A DNA stretch of 64,000 bases, taken from positions 62,001 through 126,000 of the forward strand of contig DAONFA010000003.1 of the NCBI GenBank assembly GCA_035403355.1, in the 5' to 3' direction. The first letter of the stretch is position 1; every line of letters begins with the position of its first letter. The notes beneath the pieces were generated by a model. It was not told the DNA's origin and did not search any database. It saw only the letters and a program-made list of their open reading frames with translations. Of this stretch, positions 18,238-27,212 are shown piece by piece. The translations under genes and the position numbers were made by a program. Source of the DNA: Candidatus Cloacimonas sp. (GTDB lineage: Bacteria > Cloacimonadota > Cloacimonadia > Cloacimonadales > Cloacimonadaceae).

Positions 18238-19411
18238 TGATGATTCCCGCCCCAATTTTTATCCTTTAACTTTGAATAGAAGTATTGGAGACCTGCGTTG
18301 CGGAATTACGAAATTGCGTCAACGCCTGGAAAGTATCTTTCCTGATACGGAAAAGACCTGTGTAATTATTGCAGAAGACCTTGTTCCTCTATACCGGGAA
18401 CGGCATCCCGATTGGCTAATCAATTCTGAAATTGAGGGAGAAAAAATATATCTAAACTCCCGCATTATACTAAATACAGACGCACTGGAAGCAATGTCTC
18501 AGCTTTCTTTCGGTTCCTGTTTATATAACGAACAGGAACTTATTGCGGTAAAAGTGAAGGATGCTTCCATTTTTCCCGATGTAGCTAACCTGAAGAAAAT
18601 CCCCTGCCGGATAAAACTCTACAATTCCTTGCCGGAACTTATTCAAGATAATGCCCGTTTGCTTAATTGGGATTATCATTTGCATTTTTACGACAGTGAT
18701 AATTACTTTGAAACCGAACCGGGAGTAACTGTTTTACATCCATATAATGTTTGGATTGGAGAAGGTGCGGAATTTGCCCCCGGAGTTATTTTGGATGCTT
18801 CAGAAGGACCCATTGTAATTGATAACGGAGCTCGCATAATGGCTAATGCGGTTCTTTGCGGTCCCGTTTACATCGGCAAAAAATCGCTGATTAAGATTGG
18901 GGCAAAAATTTACGGAGGCACTTCTATCGGACCCGTTTGTAAGGTTGGTGGTGAAGTAGAAGGCACAATTTTTCAGGGCTTCAGCAATAAACAGCATGAC
19001 GGCTTTTTAGGGCATTCTTACATCGGCGAATGGATAAATTTGGGAGCTGATACTAATAATAGTGACCTGAAAAACACTTACAAATCAGTTGCCTATTATT
19101 CTTATCCCCAGAAAGCCAAAATTGATTCCGGCAATCAATTTTTAGGTTGTGTAATTGGAGACCACACTAAAACAGGTATCGGGTGCAACATTAATACCGG
19201 AACCGTTATTGGTATTGGCTGTAACCTTTATGGTGCGAACTTAATTAAAGATTTTATCCCCGATTTTTCCTGGGGCGAAGCAGATAAATTAGTTAAATAC
19301 CGTTTCCCCGAATTTTGTGAAACAGCCGTAACCGTTAAACAACGGCGCAAGCTGTTTTTCACCAATACCGAAAAAGAACTCTATAATAAAATATATAATA
19401 TGAGGATGTAA
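18218..19411 (+). CDS. GlmU-family sugar nucleotidyltransferase-like protein (TIGR03991 type)
   Basis: A 397-residue protein with an altered N-terminal nucleotidyltransferase-like region (DDSRPNFYPLTLNRSIGDLRCG, CVIIAEDLVP). The C-terminal half is a left-handed beta-helix with hexapeptide repeats (about 190-370; VWIGEGAEFAPGVILDASEG, IGDHTKTGIGCNINTGTVIG). This resembles the alternative GlmU family of Bacteroidota/Chlorobi-type bacteria, believed to make UDP-GlcNAc or a related nucleotide sugar. It shares its last base with the next start codon (TAATG). Confidence 0.86.
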   Translation: MQTIIFDDDSRPNFYPLTLNRSIGDLRCGITKLRQRLESIFPDTEKTCVIIAEDLVPLYRERHPDWLINSEIEGEKIYLNSRIILNTDALEAMSQLSFGSCLYNEQELIAVKVKDASIFPDVANLKKIPCRIKLYNSLPELIQDNARLLNWDYHLHFYDSDNYFETEPGVTVLHPYNVWIGEGAEFAPGVILDASEGPIVIDNGARIMANAVLCGPVYIGKKSLIKIGAKIYGGTSIGPVCKVGGEVEGTIFQGFSNKQHDGFLGHSYIGEWINLGADTNNSDLKNTYKSVAYYSYPQKAKIDSGNQFLGCVIGDHTKTGIGCNINTGTVIGIGCNLYGANLIKDFIPDFSWGEADKLVKYRFPEFCETAVTVKQRRKLFFTNTEKELYNKIYNMRM

Positions 19412-20253
19412 TGCAGGACTATATAGAAGTAATATTTAGAACAGGACGTTTGGGCTATTATCAGAATAATCTGGAGCTTAATATTCAGCCCGAAGACCTG
19501 ATTGTAGTAGAAGTTGAACGCGGTGACGATATAGCGCAGGTAATTCATTTGGGCGTAAACGAAGAAGAATTGGATGCCCAGGTTTTAGCCGGAAAGAAAT
19601 TCAGTATCCGACGCCATGCCAATGAAGAAGACCTGGAAAAGATAAAAAACATCAATTATGAAGAAGATAAGGCATCCAAAACCTTTATGGATATTCTGGA
19701 GCGTTATCCTTTTGAAATGAAACTGATTGAAACGATTTACCAGTTTGACGGCAATAAATTAACCTTTTTCTTTACTGCCGATGGCAGAATTGATTTCCGC
19801 ACTTTTGTTCGGGAACTGGCAAATGTATTCAAAACCCGCATTGAATTACATCAAACCACAGGCAGGGATGAAGCAAGACGCTTGGGCGGTTTTGGAATGT
19901 GTGGCAAACAATATTGTTGCAGCAGTTTTTTAAAGCATTTCAATCAGGTAACCATTAAGATGGCAAAAGACCAGAATATATCAGGAAATTTAACTAAAAT
20001 ATCCGGTCCCTGCGGTCGTTTGCTTTGCTGCTTGAATTTTGAAGAAGATTTTTATGTAGAAGAAGCAAAGGGCTTTCCCTTGGTTGGCACTTTAGTTCAA
20101 TACCAAAACACCAAAATGATGGTTTTTCGGCTAAATGTTTTAGGCAGGAAAGTTTTGCTTGCCAATGAGGAAGGCATAATTCAGGAAATTGATCTGGATG
20201 AATATAACACTCTGAAAGTTATCAGCGTACCCACAATAGTTGAAGAATGCTAA
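19411..20253 (+). CDS. PSP1 domain protein (RicT/YaaT-like)
   Basis: The 280-residue protein has the PSP1 C-terminal domain: LTFFFTADGRIDFRTFVRELA, then GGFGMCGKQYCCSSFL and SGPCGRLLCCLNFE, whose Cys residues bind Fe-S clusters in Bacillus RicT. RicT acts with RicA/RicF on phosphorelay and mRNA processing. No RicA or RicF homologue is seen nearby. Coupled to the GlmU-like gene before and overlapping rlmN by 7 bases. Confidence 0.9.
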   Translation: MQDYIEVIFRTGRLGYYQNNLELNIQPEDLIVVEVERGDDIAQVIHLGVNEEELDAQVLAGKKFSIRRHANEEDLEKIKNINYEEDKASKTFMDILERYPFEMKLIETIYQFDGNKLTFFFTADGRIDFRTFVRELANVFKTRIELHQTTGRDEARRLGGFGMCGKQYCCSSFLKHFNQVTIKMAKDQNISGNLTKISGPCGRLLCCLNFEEDFYVEEAKGFPLVGTLVQYQNTKMMVFRLNVLGRKVLLANEEGIIQEIDLDEYNTLKVISVPTIVEEC

Positions 20254-21296
20254 CGAATGTTTTTTCAATGCTGCCTGAAGAGCTGGCAAGAAATATCCTT
20301 TCCAGGCAACCCGGAATTCCCGCCTACAGAACTAAGCAGCTACTTTTTTGGCTGTATAAATCCTTTTGCGGTGAACCGGAAAAAATGACCAATCTGCCTG
20401 AGGAGTATAAAGCATTCCTGCAAAGCAATTACTCCTTCTTTTTACCTGCCATAGAAAGTAAACTTGTTTCCCGAGATGGCGCAATTAAATACCGTTTAAA
20501 ATTAGAAGACGGCAAATTGATTGAAAGTGTGCTTATTCCAACGGAAAAGAAAAATACGCTTTGCATTTCCACTCAAGTTGGTTGCGCCCATAATTGCATC
20601 TTTTGCTCCACAGGCAAAATGGGGTTTATTCGCAATTTGGAAACGCAGGAAATTATTGGACAGGTTATATTGGCAGAAAAAGAACAAAAAGATTCCGGCA
20701 ACAACAAGCTTACCAACCTTGTTTTAATGGGAATGGGAGAACCTCTCAATAATCTGCAAAAGGTTTTGGAAGCGCTTAAAATCTTACAAAGCAATGAGGG
20801 TCTTTCTTTCAGCCCCAGAAGAATAACCGTTTCCACTTGCGGAATTGTTCCAGGAATTATAGCTTTGGCTGATAGCGGAGTTAAAACCAAACTTGCCCTT
20901 TCGCTAAATTCCGCAATTCAAACAAAACGCAATCAATTGATGCCTGTTAGTAAACAATATAACCTTATTCAGCTGAAACAGGCATTGCTCTATTACCTGC
21001 GCAAAACCTCCTTCCGGGTTACCCTGGAGTATATTCTTATTCCCGAATTCAATATGAATAATGAAGACCTGACCGCTTTACGCAAATTCACAGGTGACCT
21101 CTCCTGCAAAATAAATTTTATTCCTTACAATCCCGGCAGGGGTTCTCGCTTCAGAGCTCCCACGGAAACAGAAATAAAGAATTTTATGAGCAAGGCACAA
21201 AACCTGCCTCAGGCAATAACTTTACGCAAAAGCAGAGGAGCCGATATTTTCGGTGCCTGCGGACAACTTACCGATAATAATAGAGGAGAAATATAA
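20247..21296 (+). CDS. rlmN: 23S rRNA (adenine2503-C2)-methyltransferase RlmN
   Basis: A 349-residue radical SAM enzyme with the CAHNCIFC cluster motif (C113, C117, C120). Family sequences NLVLMGMGEPLNN, ITVSTCGIVPGI and LALSLNSA are present. The C-terminal Cys in ADIFGACGQL is the methyl-shuttling residue. RlmN methylates A2503 of 23S rRNA and A37 of some tRNAs. Its stop codon shares an A with the ATG of deoC. Confidence 0.95.
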   Translation: MLTNVFSMLPEELARNILSRQPGIPAYRTKQLLFWLYKSFCGEPEKMTNLPEEYKAFLQSNYSFFLPAIESKLVSRDGAIKYRLKLEDGKLIESVLIPTEKKNTLCISTQVGCAHNCIFCSTGKMGFIRNLETQEIIGQVILAEKEQKDSGNNKLTNLVLMGMGEPLNNLQKVLEALKILQSNEGLSFSPRRITVSTCGIVPGIIALADSGVKTKLALSLNSAIQTKRNQLMPVSKQYNLIQLKQALLYYLRKTSFRVTLEYILIPEFNMNNEDLTALRKFTGDLSCKINFIPYNPGRGSRFRAPTETEIKNFMSKAQNLPQAITLRKSRGADIFGACGQLTDNNRGEI

Positions 21297-22072
21297 TGAA
21301 AAGCATTCCGGAAATTGCCAAAGAACTTTTTGGCGACAATCATCCCGCTCAATGTGGTGGGGGACATATCATCTGTTTAAATTGTTACAATTGCCATCTT
21401 AAAGGTCCCGATAGAATATACAATCCCGAAAAGGGTTTGGCTGCCGTGATAGATGCTACTGTTTTGAAAGCAGAAGCTACCAAAAAAGAAGTAACTGAAC
21501 TCTGCCACACGGCAAATAATTTTCAGACCGCAGCGGTATGTGTAAATTCTCATTTTATTCCTTTGCTGAAAGAACTCTTACACGAACCGGTTAAAATCTG
21601 CACGGTAATCAATTTTCCCTTGGGTGCGGGCGCAAAAAATGCCATCGTAAATGAAGCAAAAGCCGTTTTAGCCCTTGGAGCTGAAGAAGTAGATTTAGTG
21701 CAGAACTTAAGTGCTTTTCTCAGTGGTGATTACGATTTGGATTTGCAATGTATTGCGGATACGGCTATATTATGTAAAGAACACAATGCCCTCCTGAAAG
21801 TTATTCTGGAGACCTGCTATCTTACCGAAGAACAAATCATCATCAGTTGCCTGCTGGCAAAAAAAGCAGGTGCGGATTTTGTTAAGACCTCAACCGGTTT
21901 CGGTTCCGCTGGAGCTACTATTGAAAACATCGCTTTAATGCGCCAAGTGGTAGGACCCAAAATTGGAGTAAAAGCTGCAGGCGGAATTAGAACCAAAGAA
22001 CAAGCACTGGCTATGCTTGATGTCGGAGCCAATAGAATCGGGGCATCCAGTGTGAATGCTATTTTACAATAA
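21296..22072 (+). CDS. deoC: Deoxyribose-phosphate aldolase with Cys-rich N-terminal extension
   Basis: The 258-residue DeoC has TIM-barrel motifs CTVINFPLG, AEEVDLVQN and the Schiff-base lysine in VKTSTGF (K197), with C-terminal GVKAAGGIRT. It cleaves 2-deoxyribose 5-phosphate to glyceraldehyde 3-phosphate and acetaldehyde. Before the barrel lies an extension of about 45 residues containing C20, C27, C30 and C33 (CX6CX2CX2C), which could bind zinc or an Fe-S cluster; this is not usual for DeoC. Confidence 0.93.
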   Translation: MKSIPEIAKELFGDNHPAQCGGGHIICLNCYNCHLKGPDRIYNPEKGLAAVIDATVLKAEATKKEVTELCHTANNFQTAAVCVNSHFIPLLKELLHEPVKICTVINFPLGAGAKNAIVNEAKAVLALGAEEVDLVQNLSAFLSGDYDLDLQCIADTAILCKEHNALLKVILETCYLTEEQIIISCLLAKKAGADFVKTSTGFGSAGATIENIALMRQVVGPKIGVKAAGGIRTKEQALAMLDVGANRIGASSVNAILQ

Positions 22073-22083
22073 GGAAAATAAAA

Positions 22084-23511
22084 ATGAAAGTAAATATCGC
22101 TGGATACAACATAGATAAAGAACTGATTGATAAATTGCAAAGCCCTTTAGCTACTCCGGAATTAATCTCTGCCTCTTATGCCAGAATCAGCCGTAGCAAT
22201 AAAAGCATTGCCGACCTCAGGAAAGAAGCAATGATGGAATTGGAAAAAGCGAGAAAAACCAATACCGATATTATTTTTTCTATGGGTCACAGCTCCGTTG
22301 CGGAGCATTCTGTTTTTAATATTGATCTTATTGGAATTTCCAGAGCGCTTACAGAATTGGTAGAACATAGCAGAATAGCTTCCTTCACGGAAAAATCGCA
22401 GCGTTATGTAACTTTTAATAAGGACTATGTTGTTCCCCCTGAATTTGCCAATCGCCCCAAACTGAAACAGCCCTATCAAAAATTGATGGATAAGCTCTTC
22501 GCAGAATATGCATTATGCTATCTTGCTTTAAATGAATTCTATAAAGAACAAAAACCGGAGCTTAAACCGCGGGAAAGAGAATGCCTTGCCAAAGAAGATG
22601 CCCGCTACATTTTACCTCTTTCCACTAAAACCCAATTAGGTATGACCATCAATGCCCGTTCTCTGGAAAATCTCTTAGCCCATTTAGCCAAAAGTCCCTT
22701 AAAAGAAGCAGCGGAACTAAAAGAATTACTTTATTCCAATGTTTGCACTATAGCTCCTTCTCTAATTCGTTACACAGAAATTGATAACTATACCGGCTTT
22801 GTAGATTTGGAAAAGGTCGGTTTTACCGGTTTTCTGCAACAGGAATTGCCTTGGGTGAAAGAACTGGATATGGAAAATAAAGTGAAGATTATTAGCACTC
22901 CTGCTAATGCCGATGATACAATTTTAACTGCTATCATTTATCAGCAGGGGGAATTGGACTGGAGGGAAACACAAGAAACAGTAGCTCATTTGCCCCGGAT
23001 AATTAAACAGCAACTCTGGAATCAGGTTTTTAAAAATATAAAGCCCTGGAACAAAGTCCCCCGTGCTTTTGAGACAGTTAATTTCAGTTTTGAACTTACA
23101 ATGAGCGAAAGTTGCTGGGCTCAATTTAAGCGTCATCGCTATTGCACCGTTTTACGCAAAGCAGGAAGTTCCTTAGCTACCAAAATCCCTCCTGCCATAC
23201 AAAACATTAAACGCGAAGAGATATGGACAAAACTGAATAATTCCATCATCCGAATGGGCAGCTCTCTACCTGCTAAATTGGCATATCTTACCCCCTATTT
23301 TAGAACTAATGCCTCAATTGTTACCGTTTTCGTGAATATGAATTTACGAGAAATATATCATTTTGTCCGCCTGCGTAGCGATGAAAATGCTCAATGGGAA
23401 ATTAGAGAACTTTCACACTTGATGGCTGCCCAAGTGAAAAAAGCTGCTCCTCAAGCAGCTGCCTTCCTGTGTGGAAAAAGTGAATTAAAAACCTCTTCTG
23501 CATTATCCTAA
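22084..23511 (+). CDS. Tandem ThyX-like FAD-dependent thymidylate synthase
   Basis: The 475-residue protein is about twice the usual ThyX length. The first half has FSMGHSSVAEHSVFNI, then EHSRIASFTEKSQRYV (the RHRxxSxNExSxRY-type substrate site, altered) and NARSLENLLAHL. The second half repeats the pattern in altered form: CWAQFKRHRYCTVLRKAGSS, then FVRLRSDENAQWEIRELSHLM, corresponding to the FAD-binding RxxxxAQxEIR. ThyX makes dTMP from dUMP with FAD and NADPH. The two halves may form an intramolecular pseudo-dimer. No thyA is seen in the window. It is the last gene of the long operon. Confidence 0.85.
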   Translation: MKVNIAGYNIDKELIDKLQSPLATPELISASYARISRSNKSIADLRKEAMMELEKARKTNTDIIFSMGHSSVAEHSVFNIDLIGISRALTELVEHSRIASFTEKSQRYVTFNKDYVVPPEFANRPKLKQPYQKLMDKLFAEYALCYLALNEFYKEQKPELKPRERECLAKEDARYILPLSTKTQLGMTINARSLENLLAHLAKSPLKEAAELKELLYSNVCTIAPSLIRYTEIDNYTGFVDLEKVGFTGFLQQELPWVKELDMENKVKIISTPANADDTILTAIIYQQGELDWRETQETVAHLPRIIKQQLWNQVFKNIKPWNKVPRAFETVNFSFELTMSESCWAQFKRHRYCTVLRKAGSSLATKIPPAIQNIKREEIWTKLNNSIIRMGSSLPAKLAYLTPYFRTNASIVTVFVNMNLREIYHFVRLRSDENAQWEIRELSHLMAAQVKKAAPQAAAFLCGKSELKTSSALS

Positions 23512-23563
23512 CCGCCTTTATACCCAACTTGAGCAATTAGAAAAAATAGGGTTGGCAAATTTT

Positions 23564-24045
23564 AGCCCCTTAGGGCGACACTAAAATAGCGACGGGTGCG
23601 TAAGCCCCTCGGAAAATGCAAGCTACGATAGCTTTTTTCACTTTCCCGGTTCCCTAAAGCCCCTTAGGCCTTTTTTATTCGGAAGAACGACGTCCTCGTC
23701 GTTCAAGCACAAGAAGGGATTGACCAGGAGGTCACCATTGCGATGTCGCCCTAAGGGGCTTTCTGGATGCGGGAAAAAGGATAAAAAGATACTGTATCTT
23801 ACATTTTCCGAGGGGCTTACGCACCCGTCGCTATTTTAGTGTCGCCCTAAGGGGCTTTCAAGCATAGGTAAAAGGCGAAGAGATATTTTTTCCGCATTTT
23901 ACGAGGGGCTTACGCACCCATCGCTATTATCGTGTCGCCCTGAAGGGCTTTCTGGATGCGGGAAAAGGATAAAAAATACTGTAGCTTACACTAAACGAGG
24001 GGCTTACGCCACCATCGCTATTTTAGTGTCGCCCTAAGGGGCTTT
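23564..24045 (+). repeat. Array of 48-bp dispersed repeats (U elements) with mini-palindromes
   Basis: Copies of a unit running from CGAGGGGCTTACGCACCC to GTCGCCCTAAGGGGCTT lie at 23809-23857, 23902-23950 and 23996-24043 in plus orientation, and at 23564-23611 inverted. Between them are a perfect palindrome GAACGACGTCCTCGTCGTTC (23685-23704), a TGACCAGGAGGTCA palindrome (23721-23734), and near-identical spacer GGATGCGGGAAAAGGATAAAAA. No open frame here looks like a gene. Confidence 0.85.
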
Positions 24046-24051
24046 TTTATT

Positions 24052-24292
24052 CGGAAGAACGAAGTCCTCGTCGTTCAAGTATAAGAAGAGGTTTACCAGG
24101 AGGTCACCATTACGATGTCGCCCTAAGGGGCTTTCCAGCATAGAGCAAAAGAAGAAAAGTTTGTTTTCCCATTTTCTCTCAAGTGTATCATTTTCGCTTG
24201 CCAACTCGTACCATTTTTTATTGCCATCCACACTCAACCCTCTAAACCTTATTTTCCTTTTATGTCTTTTTCAATATGAAATGGATATAAGT
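24052..24292 (+). repeat. Long composite repeat, also present at 42.0-42.37 kb
   Basis: After another palindrome and partial U element (24115-24133), the sequence from GTTTGTTTTCCCATTTTC through TCAAGTGTATCATTTTCGC and TTTTTTATTGCCATCCACA is nearly identical to 42275-42350. It continues into an AACCCTCTAAACC tract and TTTTATGTCTTTTTCAATAT. That last module occurs inverted at 41704-41740. Confidence 0.8.
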
Positions 24293-24328
24293 TACAAATA
24301 TAACTGCCTGTTTTCCTTTATCCCTGTA

Positions 24329-24409
24329 TAGCTATCTATGGTATAGATACAGTGATGTTCTTCGGTATTTTGCCCAGTAACACCACGGTATCTCTACCAC
24401 AAATAGCTA
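24329..24409 (+). repeat. Long imperfect inverted repeat (hairpin element, copy 1)
   Basis: The left arm TAGCTATCTATGGTATAGAT continues to about 24357. The right arm (about 24381-24409) is its near-perfect reverse complement, with a loop of about 23 bases. A related hairpin is at 44494-44580, sharing the arm core CACCACGGTATCTxxACCACAA. It looks like a MITE-like or structured-RNA repeat. Confidence 0.7.
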
Positions 24410-24516
24410 AGGAAGAAGAAGGGAAAATAGTGCTGTTTCCAAAGCCAGAAGGGAATAGCCGAAGGTTGATGTCTTAGTCAACCACCATTATCTTTCTATC
24501 TCGTTACTGTATAAAT

Positions 24517-24712
24517 AGTAATAAAGAAATAGCTCGGTTGCAAGGGGAACGACAAGATGTCGTTCGTCCGAACTGAAAAAAGAGTAATAAAGAAATAGCT
24601 CGGTTGCAAGGGGAACGACAAGATGTCGTTCGTCCGAACTGAAAAAAGAGTAATAAAGAAATAGCTCGGTTGCAAGGAGAACGACAAGATGTCGTTCTTC
24701 CGAACTGAAAAG
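24517..24712 (+). repeat. 66-bp tandem repeat, three copies
   Basis: Three units start at 24517, 24583 and 24649, each opening AGTAATAAAGAAATAGCTCG. Each contains the palindrome GAACGACAAGATGTCGTTC, the same hairpin as the A type in the 31-kb array. Because 66 is a multiple of three, two minus-strand frames stay open through it; these are not genes. Confidence 0.9.
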
Positions 24713-24856
24713 ACCGAGGATGCTGTTTTTTTCCGTAATGTTGATGTCCTTTGTAGATGCATTTGGTATGCAGGGCAAAGATTTTTCTTGTCTTTTTTCA
24801 GGATTATAAATAGTCGGTATCAGAAGAATAAGATGATGATAAGGATTTAGAGATTT

Positions 24857-24911
24857 GCGGAGGAATAGCGTCCTCCGTTTACACGAATTTGCGGAGGAAT
24901 AGCGTCCTCCG
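24857..24911 (+). repeat. Two direct copies of a 21-bp palindrome
   Basis: GCGGAGGAATAGCGTCCTCC (plus G) occurs at 24857-24877 and 24891-24911, 34 bases apart, ahead of the aminotransferase gene. Each can fold with CGGAGGA/TCCTCCG arms. Confidence 0.75.
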
Positions 24912-24953
24912 GTTCACAGTAATATAAATAAAAAAAATATAAAGGAAACAGAA

Positions 24954-26147
24954 ATGGAACTCTCTAAACGAGCCCGAGAAATTCAGGCATCACCTATCCG
25001 TAAATTGAATCCCTATGCCAATGCTGCCAAAAAAAAGGGAATTAAGGTTTATCATTTAAATATTGGACAGCCCGATCTGCCTACTCCGAAGGAAATGTTA
25101 AAAGCATATCACGAATATTCTGATGAGGTTTTAGAATACGGACCTTCTCAAGGCATTGATCTGTATCGTGAAAGTTTAGTGCACTATTACCATAATTTAG
25201 GCATTGAATTGAAAGTGGAGGATATCATTGTAACAACCGGGGGAAGCGAAGCTATTACTTTCGCGATGATGGTTGTAGGTGAAGTTGGTGATGAAATAAT
25301 AGTTCCCGAACCCTTTTATACAAACTATAATGGTTTTGCCACGATGGCAGGAATTAATTTGAAACCGCTAACTACTTATGCTGAAAACGGTTTTGCCTTA
25401 CCTGCCGATGCCTTAATAGAGGAAAAAATTACTCCTAAAACCAAAGCTATAATGCTTTGCAATCCTGGAAATCCAACTGGAACTGTTTACAGTAGAGAAG
25501 AAATATTTCGTATTGCTGCTTTGGCAAAACGCAAAGGTCTATATTTTATTTCCGATGAGGTCTATCGGGAATTTATTTACGACGGTTTAAGCCATACAAG
25601 TGTTTTGGAAGTTCCCGGATTTGAGGAAAACGCTATCCTGGTAGATAGTATTTCCAAACGCTACAGTGCTTGTGGAGCCAGAATTGGTTGTATTGTAAGC
25701 AGAAACAAAGAAATTATGGCTGCCTTGCTGAAATTTGCCCAGGCGCGTTTATGTCCTCCCACCGTAGATCAATTAGCTGCCAATGCCGGAATTTATTTAC
25801 CGCCAGAATATTATGAACAAATAAAACAAGAATATCAAGCCCGGAGAGATTTGGTATTTAGCGAACTGGAAAAAATTCCCGGTGTAATTTGTAAGAAACC
25901 CGAAGGCGCTTTTTACATTTTTGCCAAACTTCCAGTTGACAATGCAGAGGATTTTATTATCTGGATGCTGAAAGAATTTCAGATTAATAAGGAAACCGTT
26001 ATGGCTGCTCCCGGAGATGGATTTTATGCCACTAACGGCTTGGGAAAAAATGAATTGCGTTTAGCATACATTCTTTGTAAAGAAGATCTTGCCAAAGCAA
26101 TGCATATCTTTAAAATTGGTCTTGAGACATATCAAAAGCTGCATTAA
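24954..26147 (+). CDS. PLP-dependent aminotransferase (class I/II, aspartate-type)
   Basis: A 397-residue fold type I aminotransferase with YHLNIGQPDLPTP at the N-terminus, the AIMLCNPGNPTG motif, ISDEVYREFIYDG, the PLP lysine in DSISKRYSACG (K235), and R in the C-terminal ELRLAYIL. The AGGAAACAG ribosome binding site supports the ATG. It probably transaminates aspartate or another amino acid, fitting amino-acid-fermenting metabolism, but substrate specificity cannot be read from sequence. It stands alone after 1.4 kb of repeat DNA. Confidence 0.92.
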   Translation: MELSKRAREIQASPIRKLNPYANAAKKKGIKVYHLNIGQPDLPTPKEMLKAYHEYSDEVLEYGPSQGIDLYRESLVHYYHNLGIELKVEDIIVTTGGSEAITFAMMVVGEVGDEIIVPEPFYTNYNGFATMAGINLKPLTTYAENGFALPADALIEEKITPKTKAIMLCNPGNPTGTVYSREEIFRIAALAKRKGLYFISDEVYREFIYDGLSHTSVLEVPGFEENAILVDSISKRYSACGARIGCIVSRNKEIMAALLKFAQARLCPPTVDQLAANAGIYLPPEYYEQIKQEYQARRDLVFSELEKIPGVICKKPEGAFYIFAKLPVDNAEDFIIWMLKEFQINKETVMAAPGDGFYATNGLGKNELRLAYILCKEDLAKAMHIFKIGLETYQKLH

Positions 26148-26199
26148 ACAAAAACAAGACCGCAAATGCTTCCTTTGGGAAACTTAAGATGATAGTTAT

Positions 26200-26225
26200 T
26201 TTCCCTCTGCTCTAAGCAGAGAGGC
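26200..26225 (+). other. Short inverted repeat between aminotransferase and permease genes
   Basis: CTCTGCTCTAAGCAGAG forms a seven-base stem with a three-base loop. No T-run follows on the plus strand, so it is a weak terminator candidate and may be an operator. Confidence 0.3.
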
Positions 26226-26264
26226 ATAAATTGAAATAAAACAGGTAAATAAAGGGATAGCGAT

Positions 26265-27197
26265 ATGAAAACAAAGCGGAAAATTTCCCCCTACCTCTAT
26301 ATTCTACCAGCGCTTTTTTTGCTGGTTGCCTTTCGCTTAATACCAATTGTGATGAGCTTTGTGCTCAGCTTTTTTGATTGGTCAATTAGGGGTACCGGTA
26401 AATTCATCGGCGTTCTGAATTATGCTAATATGCTGAAAGATAGTGTCTTTTGGCAGTCAATGGGTAATACTTTCTGGCTGGTGATTCTTATCGTCCCTCT
26501 AAGTATTATTTTTTCTTTGCTTTTTGCCGTTCTGCTGAATAATATCAAAGCAATTAAGGGTTTATTCCGCACTGTCTATTTTATGCCTTATGTAACTTCC
26601 CTGGTGGCTGTTTCAATTGTGTGGAAACTGATGTTCAATGAGCAAACCGGCTTAATAAATACTATAATTGGCTATATCGGTATTGAGCCCCAAAAATGGC
26701 TTTCCGAATCCAGAGGCATCTTTGAAATGCTGTTTGCCAAAACAGGAGCTACTTTTCCCCGATTTTTGGGTGGTCCTTCTCAAGCCCTTTTTGCCATAAT
26801 TATTATGACTATCTGGAAGGGTTTGGGCTATAATACTATTATCTATCTTGCAGGTTTGCAAAATATTTCCAAGGTCTATTATGAAGCGGCGGAAATTGAC
26901 GGTGCCGGCAAATTTAAACAGTTCTTCAAAATAACCCTGCCTTTGGTCTCCCCCACTACTTTCTATGTGTTATTAATGACTACTATCGTAACTTTTCAAA
27001 CCTTTTCGCAGGTCTATTTAATGACGGATAAAGGCGGACCATTGAATACCACTAAACTGATTGTGTATTACATTTACGAAAAGGGCTTTGACACTTTGGA
27101 AATGGGTTATGCCAGTGCCGTTGCCTTGGCTCTTTTCCTTATTATCCTTACTTTAACGGTTTTCCAGCGACGCCTGGAAAAATATGTGAATTATTAA
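26265..27197 (+). CDS. Sugar ABC transporter permease, MalF/UgpA type
   Basis: The 310-residue inner-membrane protein has about six helices and the MalF-type cytoplasmic EAA loop YEAAEIDGAGKFKQFFKITLPL (about residues 206-227) that contacts the ATPase. KISPYLYILPALFLLVAFRLIPI at the start is typical of CUT1 permeases. An extra loop of about 40 residues lies before the EAA region. Paired with the next gene. No binding protein or ATPase gene is beside it. Confidence 0.9.
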   Translation: MKTKRKISPYLYILPALFLLVAFRLIPIVMSFVLSFFDWSIRGTGKFIGVLNYANMLKDSVFWQSMGNTFWLVILIVPLSIIFSLLFAVLLNNIKAIKGLFRTVYFMPYVTSLVAVSIVWKLMFNEQTGLINTIIGYIGIEPQKWLSESRGIFEMLFAKTGATFPRFLGGPSQALFAIIIMTIWKGLGYNTIIYLAGLQNISKVYYEAAEIDGAGKFKQFFKITLPLVSPTTFYVLLMTTIVTFQTFSQVYLMTDKGGPLNTTKLIVYYIYEKGFDTLEMGYASAVALALFLIILTLTVFQRRLEKYVNY

Positions 27198-27212
27198 AGA
27201 AGGAGAAAGAAA

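Noticed and set aside
24488..24778. Minus-strand protein with three 22-residue repeats
   Set aside because: It is the translated 66-bp tandem repeat, open in two frames because 66 is divisible by three, with no ribosome binding site or family match.
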